Below are positions 50,016-61,974 of a stretch of DNA of 64,000 bases, piece by piece (the stretch's first letter is position 1; each line of letters starts with the position of its first letter). Position numbers and translations under genes: made by a program. A model generated the notes under the pieces. The model worked only from the letters and a program-made list of their open reading frames with translations, had not been told where the DNA came from and searched no databases. The stretch comes from Populus alba (taxonomy: Eukaryota > Streptophyta > Magnoliopsida > Malpighiales > Salicaceae): the NCBI RefSeq assembly GCF_005239225.2, contig NC_133302.1, positions 18,331,357-18,395,356 on the forward strand. Direction: 5' to 3'.

Positions 50016-50252
50016 TCTAATATCCCATCATCTCTTTTCAACAAAATAATCATTCAAAGTGCGAAATCTTATAATAGGTTTTGTATATTTATATTATTAA
50101 ATTCGGTAATTGAGTTTATATTACATCTAAAAGACACAAACTAATGGTAAGTGATCATCATTTAATATTTCTATATTAGTTTATATTTATTCAATATTGA
50201 ACTTAAAATTATTCAGACAACATCATTCAAAATATTTTTTCATACAGTAGCG

Positions 50253-50465
50253 TGTTTGGCAATATAATTGTGATTGCTTTTCAAATAACTTTTCATGCTA
50301 ACATAAATGTCAATGATTTTTTTTTTTATTTTTAAAAAATTATTTTTGACATCAACACATTAAAATAATTTGAAAACACTAAAAATATATTAATTTAAAG
50401 TTAATAAAAAAAATTAAATTTTTTCAAAAATATTTTTGAAACGCAAAAACAAATAAACCCTTAAA
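50253..50465 (+). mobile_element. Tourist-like MITE copy
   Basis: GCGTGTTTGGCAATATAATT, TTTTCAAATAACTTTTCATG and TTTTTGACATCAACACATTA follow the family layout. Confidence 0.6.
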
Positions 50466-50684
50466 ATACAAAAATCTTAAAATTATAAAGAGTTGAATTA
50501 AGCGAGAAATACTTATTAGAAGTAGCTCTCCCATCGTACGCGCTTTTTCATGATGATATGCTTTGCTTGTCCTCTTACATAAGTCAAATATTAGACTATC
50601 AAATTCAAAGGATTATTAATTAACCGAGACTAAGTCCCGTGGCATGTTTACTGTAGCATAATTTACTGTTTACTCTTCTTATAA

Positions 50685-50710
50685 ATTATTATTATTATTA
50701 TTATTATTAG
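50685..50710. repeat. (ATT)n microsatellite
   Basis: About eight ATT units. Confidence 0.75.
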
Positions 50711-52194
50711 TGTAGACAGGAACAATAAATTTTTTAAAATATTTAATTTAATCCTCAAATTTTTTCTTTACATAAATTAGCGCCCAGTAAAAAAAAGATA
50801 GGACGGGTTGGAATGCCCACCCATTTGGGCTGATGTTTTGGCTCTCTCTTTTAATTTTTTTTTCCTTTTAAAGTTTTGTTATATTATATTTGGGTTAGAA
50901 AAAATTGATAAAAGAAATCATCCAACTCAATAAAATTCATGAATCAAGTCACAGATTTAACGAGTTCATTCATATAATTCAAGCTATTATTTCTTCTTCT
51001 TTTTTTTTCTTTTGTTTAATTCCTTTTCTTGTCCCTCAATTTAAAAAAAATGTATAATTTTATAATTTTTATTATCGATGATTTAATTTTTTAGCTCAAA
51101 ACTAAAAAACTATAATTTCATCATTAGTTATCAATGATCTATTTTTGCTATCTCAACCACATGCATCTATCACAATATTCTTCATTTTAAAAAAAATATT
51201 TCTTTTTACAAAAAACTCTCATGCACTTTATCATCATATAATTAAATGAAAACTAATCTCTGGTACATAAAATTTATTGAATCTAATGACATGCATAACT
51301 TGTATTACAAGTTTGCTTAGTTGACTTAAGTTTATTAATATTTTTTTTAGTGAAGTACTATTTTTTTATCAGTTTTTACTTTTAATATTGAGTTAATTAA
51401 GAATTGATTTTTGCATATTAACACATGTTAACTCTTATATATATATACAATTCATTATTAGAATCTATTTTCAACGAGATATCTTTTCAATGCTTAGACC
51501 CCGTTTGTTTCTAAGAAAATAGGTTTTTTTTTAAGTGGTTTTTTTGGAAAGTGAGTTCCACGAAAGTAAATTATTTTTTAATGTTGCTAGTGTCATGGAA
51601 AGTAAATTGAAAAATACTTTCAAGTGTTTGTTTATGTTATGGAAAATGAACTGAAAAATAGCTTCTTAATATTTTTTTTCAAGTTTATTAAAATAATAAG
51701 GAACAAATCTTATAAATTAAAAAGTTGAATAAGAATGAAATTAAAAAAAAAAAACATTTCATGATATGATATTTTAAAATTTTTCACAACTTCTGAAAAA
51801 TATTTCTCACTTAAAATAAAAGGAAAATATTTTTCTGGAAATCAAGTTAAATTTTTCTTTGACATGAAAATATTTTTTGTTGATCAGAAATTTTTTTTTA
51901 TTAACGAATTTTTTTAATGATAAATAAACACATGAAAATTTTAAAAATAATTTTTTAAAAATCACTTTTCAAATAATAAATGCACCCTTAAATATTATTT
52001 TTGTTTTTGCTTTGACCCTGGAGTAGCGTCCGTCAATGAACTATTAGCATAACGAGGAAAGCGACACCCATGTGTTATAGGTTTCATGCCGTGTACTTGC
52101 TACGTAGGTTACAGTACTGAAGGAGTTCATTTTGAGATTTATGATTCATTTCTGGCCGTCACGATCTCATATTGTTTGATGAGGGAAGCATATA

Positions 52195-52385
52195 TTAGTG
52201 TGATAATGATAATTTTTAAAGTATATTTTATTCAGAAATATATTAAAATAATATATATTTTTATTTTTTAAAATGATATTTGATATCAATATTTTAATTT
52301 AAAAGCAATAAAAAAGATTAATTTAATGTAAACAAAATAAAAAAAATTATATTTTTTTAAAAAGGTTTTTATAGGACAAAAATAA
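52195..52385 (+). mobile_element. Decayed Tourist-like MITE copy
   Basis: TAGTGTGATAATGATAATTT start and TTTGATATCAATATTTTAA core region. Confidence 0.4.
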
Positions 52386-52869
52386 ATGATCATTGAAATA
52401 TTCAATCATTCAATAATTTGATTAGACTTGAATTATATACCGCCTGTGTCTCCACAGCAAGCTGCAAGTACATATAAAGAACTTAAAACCCTTACATGCC
52501 CCACAAAGACAAATCTTATTTTAATGCAATTATCCCTTAAGACTTGAAAAAGGAGAAGAATATCGTATACTTTGGTCAACTAACTAAAACATTAACTACA
52601 TTAAATATAGGAATTAACAATATCGCATTATCGTATAAAAGAAACCACAACTTAATGCTAGGTTTTTAAAATTATTTTTAATATCAATTAATTATTTTTA
52701 ATATCAATTAAAGCATGATTTTGTTTTTAAAATTATTTTTAATATCAATTAATTAAAATAATTTAAAATCATAAAAAATTAATTTCAAGTGAAAATTTAA
52801 ACAAAATATTAAAAAATAATAATTTTAAGCTTAATATTACAACTACAACAATAATTAACGTTAATTAAC

Positions 52870-53003
52870 TCTGAAGGGTAGCTTAACTGGTCATGTTTGG
52901 ATTTACTCTTTAATAATTATAAGTTTGAATTCCCTCATGATCACCACAGACTTACATGATTATTAACTTCAGGACTCATGAGATTAATTAAAAAATAAAC
53001 ATG
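52870..53003 (+). mobile_element. Decayed tRNA-derived SINE
   Basis: GGTAGCTTAACTGGTCA is box A-like and AGTTTGAATTCCC box B-like, followed by ACTTACATGATTATTAACTT and GGACTCATGAGATTAATT. These match the middle of the 47.6-kb SINE. The A-rich end is at about 53000. Confidence 0.65.
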
Positions 53004-53088
53004 TTTTTATTTTTAACAAATAAATAATAATAATAAAAAGAAAGGCAGGTTAGCATAATAACATGAAACAAAAGAATTATTATTCTGC

Positions 53089-53283
53089 ATTTGAGTTCAT
53101 GATCTAGTCGGGGAAAGGACTTGTTCCTTTTCTTTACATTCAGGTTTAATTTTTTTTGTGCATACTTGTTATTTTTGTTATGATTTACTTATTTACTGGA
53201 CTTATAAGATATTCAATGGACTCGAGAATTAATTATGGTATATGTAAACTTGCCGAACATCTTAGTTTATATATATAAAAAAG
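53089..53283 (+). mobile_element. Heavily deaminated SINE with near-perfect target duplication
   Basis: TTTACTGGACTTATAAGATATTC and the following 65 bases align with the 3' part of the 56.9-kb SINE, with almost only C-to-T and G-to-A changes. GAATTATTATTCTGC (53074-53088) and GAATTAATATTCTGC (53284-53298) flank it, matching at 14 of 15 positions. The promoter half is barely recognisable. Confidence 0.6.
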
Positions 53284-53754
53284 GAATTAATATTCTGCCT
53301 TAAATGCGGGGAAAGGCAATTGTTTGCGTTGGGACTGGGGAATGAGCAAGCATGATTCAATACTGAGTCAGCTTTAATTTTTTGTATTTATTTTTATCAA
53401 AGATGAAAATTTCATTACTGGTTGTTATAGCTATTAAAAAAAATAGATAAATAAGATGAGAAAGAAGAACAATAAATATAGTATTCGATACTTTACAAAC
53501 ATAACGTGAACGAAACAACTTTAAAAACTTCCCTTTTAACCTATCATAATCAAAACATTCAACTATGAAATAAAATATTAAACCCAGACAATTAAATTCA
53601 TTTTTTTATGAACTACATGATGGCCAAGTGACCCGCTACATGATTTTTCTTGTACCATTAAAAAATTAAAATTTATCAATAAATAAGGGTTACGTGATTT
53701 CATTGACAACACTAAAAAATTATAAAAATAAACTGACATAATATTTTATTATTA

Positions 53755-53952
53755 ATAAGAGTATGTTTGGAAACGCCATCTAAATGGCATTTCTTTAAAT
53801 TTTAAAATTTATTTTTTTGTTAAAAATTATATTATTTTTATATTTCCAGATTATTTTGATATATTAATTTTAAAAATAATTTTTTAATAAAAAAATATAT
53901 TTTAATATATTTTTAAATAAAAAATATTTTCAGTTATAATCACTACCATCAT
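53755..53952 (-). mobile_element. Decayed Tourist-like MITE copy
   Basis: GAGTATGTTTGGAAACGCCA at the left and ACTACCATCATCC at the right, with ATTTTGATATATTAATTTTA between. Confidence 0.45.
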
Positions 53953-54270
53953 CCTAATCAAATCCCAAGTAAACACCATCTCTCAACACTTTACATCGGA
54001 AATGGATTTCTTCATGAAAACAATTTACAAATTTTCAGGAACCAATTTACAGGGCCACAATTTACAATTTACAAAATTTATAGGTGTAGGTTCTATATGG
54101 AAGTTTAAATAAATGGACGAGATTCTGGATTTTTTAAGATTCATGACTATTTAAAGTTATTTCATGAGTAATTGTAATTTTTTATGAGGTAAAAAGGATG
54201 TAATTGTTTGTTCAAATTTTTTTCTAGTTAGACCACATCACGTTGAAACTTGAAATGCCTCGTAAAACAA

Positions 54271-55375
54271 ATTTGATCCGAAAACAAAAATGCAAGAGAA
54301 ACAAATGGACCGGGCCTCCAAGCCCAATTCTCCTCTCTTTTAAATTTGGATTCAAAGTTAAATTTTAAGGTAGCTTTTGATTAAGGTTCCATAATTAAAA
54401 AATCGTTGGATAATAAAAATATAAATATGTTTAGTTAAACAAATAAAAATATAAAAATAAATTTATTTTTAGGATAATTTTAGAGCAAGTTTTTGTATTT
54501 TCAAAACATGAGATATAAAAGGAATATGTTTCTAAAAATAATATTTTTTTTATCCCTAAAATATTTATACCAAAAAAAATTAATTTCAAACTTGTTCAAC
54601 TAAGACATGTAAACATAAAAATAATTATTATTTTAATTTTAAAATTGAAGTCTAGGGTTGACTTGAGACAAGTTCCAAGTTATGGGTTAGGAGTGCCAAT
54701 TGGGCTCACCTAAGTCATGGGTTGAGAGTATTAGTTTGCATTGACCTGAGTTAATATCTATTATTTTCTTGAAAAAAATAATCAAAACAAATTTCAAAAA
54801 AACATTAACGAGTTTTTTATTCGAGTTTTGACAAGGTCATAGGCCAGCCCATGTTTTTGACCAGATTAAATTAGGTTAATTATTCCCCTATTTTTCTTAA
54901 ATCTAAACCAATCAAGGCCTCGAGCTATCCAAGTTCTCAAATAACTTGCTAGGCCGATCCAGATTTTATAACTAGAGTTATTGCTTAATGTAAACTAAAG
55001 AAAAAACAAAATCTAATTTTTAAATTTTTTTAAAGTTTGACATTAATACATATTAATAGTAAAATAGATATTTTAATATTTTATTCTATCTTGTTCACCA
55101 TCAACCAAACAAACATAATACAAACACAATTACTTTATTTTATACACCACCATCTAATATAAATTTATCCTGATCTCCTATTGTCTTGTCATTTTGTGTT
55201 TCCATTATCTTCTTTTTTTATTATCCTCAAATACTAACCAAACATATCTAAAAAATAAAAATAAAATATAATACAAATATTTGATCTAAAAAAAATGAAA
55301 AGAAACAATTGGACTGGGCCTCTAAGCGCATTTTTTCTCTCTAACAATTTTGGATTCCAAAGTTAGATTTTAAAG
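54271..55375. repeat. Pair of diverged direct repeats about 1 kb apart
   Basis: 54271-54370 and 55278-55375 share ATTTGATC, GAAACAA.TGGAC.GGGCCTC.AAGC and TTTGGATTC.AAAGTTA.ATTTTAA in the same order and orientation. They may be ends of a decayed element or an old duplication. The middle (about 54650-54990) contains TTGACTTGAG/GGCCTCGAG-type blocks of unclear origin. Confidence 0.55.
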
Positions 55376-56059
55376 GATCAAAATAAAAATAAAATATGAT
55401 GGATTAATTACTTCAAACCAATTCCAGATTCCCGTGCTAATCCAAACAACTCTCTAATATAGATATCCCTAATAAAATAAAATAAAATAAAAGCACTCAC
55501 CAGTGTACCTAGATCGCATTGTAGATCGAAAAGTACAATCATCATTTTTCTATTCTCAAGATCAGTTAACTAGGAGAAATTTAATATTTTTAAATGATAA
55601 TTTTTCTATTTTCAAACAAAATCAACTAACAGAATTTTAATATCTTGCATTGAATCAATTTATCATTATTATATTAATTGAGAACAAATCAATTTTTGAA
55701 TATCATATAAATACAATTAAAAAACTTAAATACTATTAAAAACAAATTTTTTTAAACCAGGATTCAAGGGGTTTTTAATCTTTTAACATTTTTATAGAAC
55801 AATAAAAGCAAAATATTTAAGATTAACATCCAAGGGTTTTTTTATATTTTCCTTATGACTTGTTTAATTATAATCAATGTGAATGAGTAACAATTTAGTC
55901 TTTTAATAAATATAAATAAAATTAAAAGGCTGTTCTTTTTCATAGTGATTAGGCTTGTATGCACTGTGGTGCAGTGGTTAGGGTACAATGAAATTTTTTC
56001 CTCCCATTTTTCTTTCTTCTGATCTCGGGTTTTATGTCGTCCTTTTTAAAAATTAAATA

Positions 56060-56620
56060 TATCATATTAGTTTGTATTTGTATCAATTTTAATCATTATT
56101 TCTTTTTCTTTTGATGCTTTTTTAAGTTATTTTTTTTTAATTTCAACCCTCAATATTTTATTTTACTTTACTTTTATATCCAATTTGATCCTTATTATTT
56201 TAATTACTATATTTATTTATTTTTTATTTTCCTGGTTTATTTTTTTTCAATTTAGTCCCATATTATTTTATTTCATTTAGTTTTTTTTTTGTCATATTTG
56301 ATCCTTATTTTTTTTAATTACAAAATTTGATTTATTTTGTAATTTTGGATGATTAAGAGTTTTATTCATATTTGTTTTGTATTTTCCTTTTATAGAGTAA
56401 TCTTGATCTCATGACTCGGGTCACTGGTTTTTAAGATTTGTTCAATTTAACTTCAATTTTTTTTATATTTTATTTTAATTGATTTTTTTTCAATTTCATT
56501 ATTTGACATCAAGTTATTGAGCTTTTAACTTCATGATTTTTTTTTCCTGTGGAGTTTTTTTAATCTCATATCTCAGGTTGCGGGTTAGTCAAGTAAACCC
56601 AATATTTTTATTTTTATTTT
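56060..56620 (+). repeat. T-rich dispersed repeat with CAATTTGATCC/CAATTTAGTCC units
   Basis: Recurrent T-rich units, each with CAATTTGATCC, CAATTTAGTCCC or CAATTTCATTATTTG. The complement is seen at 29.2-29.6 kb, and shorter pieces at 12.6, 42.8 and 51.0 kb. No terminal structure was found. Confidence 0.4.
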
Positions 56621-56923
56621 ATTTTGAAAACCAGAAAACTAGATACTTTCGGTAAAATTACACCAGTAGAAAAAGAAAATAACTTGGGTACAAGAGGAAC
56701 AAATGCAGAGGGAGAAGGTACTTCCAAAAATTATAGATAATTTGGTCTAGTTGGAACAAACACCAACACTGGACTTGGAAGTTCCCGATATTGACAGAAG
56801 CATAAACTCAAATAATCAACGCTTTATTCTCTTAAATCAAACAATAAATATTAAATAATCACAAGCAATACCAGGTCATTAAAATTTGGCATTCAGACAA
56901 CATTTTAAGAAACAAAAACACTT

Positions 56924-57118
56924 TACACTTGAGGGTTTAGTTCAGTGGTTAATTGCAAGATTTGCCTTGTGATTGTCCCGAGTTCGATCCTCAAGAGCAC
57001 CAGCCTGTCACCCTCGCGGTACCTTACCTGCTTACTGGGCTTGCAGGATGTTCAGTGGGCCCGGAAATTAGTCATGGTGCGCGTAAGCTGGCCCGGACAC
57101 CCCGGGTTATCAAAAAAA
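56924..57118 (+). mobile_element. tRNA-derived SINE, second head type
   Basis: Box A TAGTTCAGTGG and box B AGTTCGATCCTC lie in the first 80 bases. GGTGCGCGTAAGCTGGCCCGG and ACACCCCGGGTTATC precede a poly-A tail. AAAAACACTT flanks both ends (56914-56923, 57119-57128). The 3' half is shared with the 47.6-kb SINE, but the 5' head differs. Confidence 0.85.
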
Positions 57119-57359
57119 AAAAACACTTCCAAAACAAAGAAGACGAAAAAACCCCCAATAAATACAAATGGTTCATTACTTTGAAATCTTAAAATCGAGA
57201 TGAAGGGCGTTGAAATAAAAATCACGCAGCCCATTTTAAGCCATTAGGATTCAATCACAAGCCGCCTCCTTTGCCTTACTTGTTTAACCCAAAGGACAAG
57301 ACCTTTCCTTTCCTTCACATCAATTACAACAATGGTTGTGGTTTCTGCCAACTTTTGTT

Positions 57360-58010
57360 CTCGTTGTTGATGATTTCAGGATATATTAATAAGAGGTTAA
57401 TGAAAAAACATGTTTATTAATATTTGAGTTTTAAATTCATTAATGTTTTGAAATTTAAGTATGTTTATATTAAGAAACAATTAAGAAGTTGTGAATTCTT
57501 TACCTGGATGATTTAAGGGTATTTATACACTTTGAATCTTGTCGTTTTTATAAAAAGACACATCTAGAAAGTTTTCTGCTTTCTGTAATATTAATAAGAG
57601 ACAAATATCTTTTATGTATCATTAATAAGATAATAAATATGAATAGAGAAATCTAGCATGAAATCTTATATACACCTATAAGTATAGAGAAATCATTACC
57701 TTAATATGAATAATTATTCTAGATGGAGAGATATGATAATTTATTATGTCTTTAAAACTTATATTATAAAGGATTATTTAGGATCAAACATAAAGTCTTA
57801 GAATTTAGTAATGTCTAAGTGTCTTAGGTCTGACGCATTTGCCAGACTTATGTTACCTTGAACTTGATGAATTGTCAAGTTCAAGTGTCCTAAATCTAGC
57901 ATGTTAAGTAGATCCACGTGACTTTGAACTTGACTGATTGTCAAGTTCAAATATCTTGGATCTAACATATGTTTGTTGCACCTACATCATTTTATATTTC
58001 ACTAAAAATC
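57360..58010 (+). other. Possible LTR remnant with two hairpins
   Basis: GGGTATTTATACACTTTGAA near 57520 resembles an LTR TATA zone. Downstream are two perfect inverted repeats, at 57857-57885 and 57924-57950, and a related ATCTTGGATCTAACATA / ATCTTGGATATGATATA unit. No internal coding region is adjacent, so the LTR reading is tentative. Confidence 0.35.
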
Positions 58011-58335
58011 ATCTTTAAGTATCTTGGATATGATATATTTGTAAGAATTATATAAATTAAAAAGATTTTTTTTTATAAAATTCTTAACAAAAAGTTAACT
58101 CATCACTTGTATTGATGTGTACTTTTATTAGCCACTTGTTGGCTTATTCAGTTCATAAAATTCTGATCGATTTTCATTAAGAAAAAAAAAAACGTTGATG
58201 ATCGTTTAATCACATAACACTGATGACTGATGATCAATTAGAAACATTCTCAATAGGTGTTATATTTACAGACAAGTCGCCACTTAATTAATTACATCTG
58301 CAAACACAAACACAAAGCTCATATACTACGAGTAA

Positions 58336-58547
58336 TCAATGCTTGGCCAAGATCAAGGCAGTGAGACTTTTGAAAGTGGACTCATCACAAGGCAAAACTA
58401 TTCCATTTCTGTTATCAAATCCATATTCCTCTGCAGATTTATCTAGCAATTGCAGGAAGACAGGACTCTTCAAGTAAGATGTGGGAACGACGAACCTTTT
58501 CATTTCACTGCCCACATAGACCACAAAGTGCCCTTTCCGAGCTCTTC

Positions 58548-58578
<31 letters not shown>

Positions 58579-58611
58579 TCCTCCTCCTCCGTTCTCCGCT
58601 TTCTTTGGCAT
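58336..58611 (-). CDS. SAUR: SAUR-like auxin-responsive protein with poly-Gly tract
   Basis: Intronless gene for 91 aa. SAUR proteins are small, short-lived auxin-induced regulators; several inhibit PP2C.D phosphatases and so activate plasma-membrane H+-ATPases during cell expansion. The SAUR core is complete: GHFVVYVGSEMKRFVVPTSY, LKSPVFLQLLDKSAEEYGF and GIVLPCDESTF. The N-terminus is MPKKAEN, then fifteen Gly encoded by GGA/GGG repeats (58546-58590), then RARKGH. The frame extends one codon upstream only through TTG, so the ATG at 58611 was chosen. A TATA box lies about 100 bases upstream. The length and lack of an intron are normal for the family; the long Gly run is not, and probably grew by triplet slippage. 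Confidence 0.92.
58546..58590. repeat. Coding triplet repeat (TCC/CCC on plus)
   Basis: Fifteen triplets encoding Gly on the minus strand, interrupted by a run of eight C that gives GGG codons. It is purine-rich on the coding strand and prone to slippage. Confidence 0.9.
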
Positions 58612-58709
58612 CAAAAGAGATCTAACTTGAAAGAGACAGTGATGTACAGAAGGTAGAGAAAGCTAAGAACTGCATTTGAGTTGGATAAGAAAATGCAGTG
58701 TGTCGAATA

Positions 58710-58717
58710 TTTATATA
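58710..58717 (-). promoter_or_regulatory. TATA box of the SAUR gene
   Basis: TATATAAA on the minus strand, within CCATATATAAATATTCG, about 100 bases upstream of the ATG. Confidence 0.65.
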
Positions 58718-59429
58718 TGGAGCCTGCCGGAATAGCTAGGATGTGCGCCCATTTTATCATAAAAGATATGGTTCGTACGTAGTAGAGATATGTGCTCAAC
58801 GTGGACTTCTCAAGTCCTGATGTCCACTCGAAGCCACATATAAAACACATGCATTTGCAGGGACAGAGACGTATGATTGTGCCCTCCATTAATGTACCTG
58901 TTCTCCTTCAATTGCCCAAGTACTGCATGCGTTGTATGTCTTCGTTGCACATGGTGTTCGTGACTTGGCAACTGAAACTTCCATACCCACTAACTATACG
59001 TGAAGACAAATCTTTCGAAATGCGAAAATAATAAAGTTTATGTTCTAATGCTATTGATATAAATAACAAAAAAAATATAAATTTAATGATCTTTTAAGCT
59101 AAAAATGTTTTTAAAATCTATCCAAATACAAAACGCGAACAATGAATTGCCAGAAGATCCAATTTTATCGCATCAATAGTCACCACTGTGACTTTTTATT
59201 GGACATAAGAGATTGTATCTTTTTGTCATGCCTATTAAGTTAATGATGTTTGTAAACAATACATTTTACATTCTTATGATGTTCGTTAAAAGGTATAAAT
59301 TATACACTTTAATATTTTTAATTTTATTTATGAATAATCGTGTGTTTCTTATAGCAGAAGAAATGTATTTTTTTTCATTGGAGTTATAGATTTTAAAGAT
59401 TGAAACTATTGTCAAAGATATCCCTTATG

Positions 59430-59645
59430 TTTGATTATGTTTGGGAATATGGCTGTTGTTGCTTTTCAAAATATTTTTTTACTTAAAAATACATTAAGAT
59501 AATGTTTTTTTATTGTTTTTTTAAATTATTTTTAATATTAACACATCAAAATGATTTAAAAATATTTAAAAAATATAAATTTTAAAACTTTTAAGAACAT
59601 TAATTAATTGAATCGCATTCCCAAATACTATCAGCAATAACCACA
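59430..59645 (+). mobile_element. Tourist-like MITE copy
   Basis: TGTTTGGGAATATGGCTGTTG at the left and GCATTCCCAAATACTATC at the right form degraded inverted ends. The middle has TTTTTAATATTAACACATCA. Confidence 0.55.
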
Positions 59646-60768
59646 ACTATTACTTTTCATTACATATTCAGAAAAGATTATATTATATATAAATCACACA
59701 TTTCTTTCTTTCTTTTATGAAGAATGACGTTTTATTATATTAAAGGTTATAAATTATACCTCTTTAATTATATTTTATTATCGTTTTATAACATTTACAT
59801 CTCTTGCGTCAAGATTCAATGTATTTTTCATCGGAGTTACAAATTTTAAAAACTACAATATATATATATATATATGAGCTAGTTACAACCAATCATTGTC
59901 ACTGTACAAGCACATGTAGCTCAACATCAAGCTGTCAGAACTGATTATTGGCTCCATTTCTGTAGCATACGTATCTTTCTCTTACATCATGTATACAGAT
60001 GAGGAAGAAGAATGACGAAGACAACTTTTGGTCATGATTTTCGCTAGTGTAGGGGAAGAAAAAAAAGTTTTTCAAATTAGGTGACTGATTTTTTTCCCTT
60101 CTCGTGGATCAATTTCCTTTAAATAATGAACATTCTTTGCAATCCCATTCCTAGACAAAAAAAAAAATTGCCTGCAATTAATGCACATACTTCGCAAGGG
60201 ATCCAGTGCAATTATTGAACACTGCACGGGGAGAAAGATCAGAATTAGAGTATGGGCCGAGAGAAAAGTTCATTGAATTTTTTTAGGTTGCAGAAGACAA
60301 ATTTTCTATCTTTGCTACCCTATAAACTTCTTCCGAAGAAGAACAAATTGAAATTATGTTAATTAATTAGCAACATAAATGGGGTTCTATCCAGTTTTTG
60401 AGAGAAAATAATTGTTAGGAGATCAGAATCATAAAAATCTGATTTTAGTTTAAATCCTGAAATTAAGATTGTCAATAAAGAGTCAATTGCCATTATAATA
60501 GTCTCTAGATCATAGCGTGATTTGCCTCATCCCTTCTCTAATGGAAGAAAAGATGAGATTATCCCTAGAGAGGTTGCCGACCTGATGGGACAAATAAGAA
60601 TACCTAGGGCTCCTTAAGATAGTGAGAAAAGCACAATATCTTATGAGAAAGTGTCATTTGCCAGCTCTAGGTAACCAAGAGACTTCACGATACTAATGCT
60701 TGAGTTGGATGATCAGGTTGCCTAAGTCACCAATGAACTTGTTGGGGGCAACTTTATCATTATTACCT

Positions 60769-60770
<2 letters not shown>

Positions 60771-60824
<54 letters not shown>
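60771..60824. repeat. (AC)n(AT)n compound microsatellite
   Basis: About twenty AC units followed by about seven AT units. Confidence 0.9.
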
Positions 60825-61235
60825 GAGTTTGGGTACTCGTTTTCCTTGCAAGGGTTTATAGGGGATGCATTTCGTTACTATAACTTGAGTCTAGCCTAGC
60901 TCCACCCTAATAGACGAACCTCCTTTTCTACTTTCAAGAACTACTGGGGATATTTAATGCGGAGCCAATGGTTACTATATTGAGACATTGCTATATGATG
61001 ATCAACAATGTTGATAATAGGCTTCTATCTTCTGTTTCTTTACCTTTTCCACTAGGCTAAAAAGGCATATGAAAGGTACTTTTCAAGACAAGTCCTTTCA
61101 TTTGAAGAAATGGAGAGGGAAGTAGGTAATGGTTAAGATCATTAGTGTGGTCCCTCAACTAGGTTATATTGCTATCTAAGAATGCTCTTACTATTGGAAA
61201 GTGTCTCCAATACGGTTATAGTACACCTTATTATA

Positions 61236-61745
61236 TAGTTAGGCTTCATATTCTCAAATACATTAAGGGGATATTATTTCATGGTCTCCATTTCTTTGCC
61301 CACTCTTCACTTGAACTTCATGCCTATTTAGATGCAGATTGGGTAGGTGACCCAATTGATCATAGATCTACCACTAGTTACTGTATTTTTCTTGGTGATT
61401 CTTTTATGTCTTTACACAATAAGAATAAAATAGTTATTGCTCGATCCAATAAAGAAGTTAAGTATCAAGCCCTTGCTGGTACAACTTTTTTTTTTTTTGG
61501 TTTCGTTGGTTACTTAAAGATATAAGTGTCATTCATTCTATTGCAACTATTATTAATTGTGATAATCAAAGTTTTATCTAGATTGCTCACAATAATGAAT
61601 TCCATGAACGCACAAAACATATTAAGATTGATTGTTACTTTGTGCAACACCATCTTACCCCTAAGACTATTAGATTTTTCTTAGTTTTATCTATTAATCA
61701 GATTGTTAATATCTTCACTAAGACATGTCCTCATAAATGCCTTTA
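61236..61745 (+). pseudogene. Ty1/copia polyprotein fragment (RNase H end)
   Basis: Frames read HILKYIKGILFHGLHF, then LDADWVGDPIDHRSTTSYCI, then IVIARSNKEVKYQALAGTT. A frameshift at a T-run (about 61485-61498) is followed by the C-terminal region with in-frame stop codons. DADW is the RNase H motif of Ty1/copia polyproteins. Only the last part of pol is present, with no gag, protease, integrase or most of the reverse transcriptase. It is a non-functional remnant. Confidence 0.85.
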
Positions 61746-61786
61746 AAATTTAGTTTTCGAACTCAAATTGATCTCTATTTTACCAC

Positions 61787-61804
61787 CTTGAGTTTGAGAG
61801 GAGT
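61787..61804 (+). other. Putative polypurine tract of the copia remnant
   Basis: TTGAGTTTGAGAGGAGT lies between the pol remnant and the TG start of the LTR, where a polypurine primer is expected. Confidence 0.5.
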
Positions 61805-61974
61805 TGCTAATGTAATAATGTATCCTATATTGGTTAGGAAGAGAGGAATCCCCTCAGTTTACATAATAAATATATTTATCCTACATTGGTTAGATCAGGA
61901 AACCCACCCTTTTGTCTAGTCTATAAATATAGTGCACTCTCTTGTAAATAATACACTACATTAAATACAAAACT

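Larger units (their letters stand above)
40320..58200. other. About 18 kb gene-free, transposon-rich region
   Basis: No supported gene lies between the invertase promoter and the SAUR gene. The interval is dominated by MITE copies, SINEs, small retroelement pieces, tandem duplications and AT-rich DNA, listed separately. The part without recognisable content includes about 41.4-43.4 kb, 50.5-52.0 kb and 55.4-56.9 kb. Confidence 0.6.
58760..61230. other. Region between SAUR promoter and copia remnant
   Basis: No gene seen. It holds one MITE copy (59.4-59.6 kb) and dinucleotide repeats. An unassigned segment at about 60410-61120 is probably older transposon sequence, since it leads into the copia fragment. 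Confidence 0.45.

Noticed and set aside
56924..57010. Possible tRNA gene, because of box A and box B
   Set aside because: There is no tRNA cloverleaf or acceptor stem, and the unit continues into a SINE body with poly-A and flanking duplication.
56945..57192. Overlapping 79-codon ORFs
   Set aside because: They lie within the SINE and its tail. The frame is a by-product of the G+C-rich SINE body.
58450..58656. Plus-strand 68-codon ORF with a poly-Ser tract
   Set aside because: It is the antisense reading of the SAUR poly-Gly triplet array.
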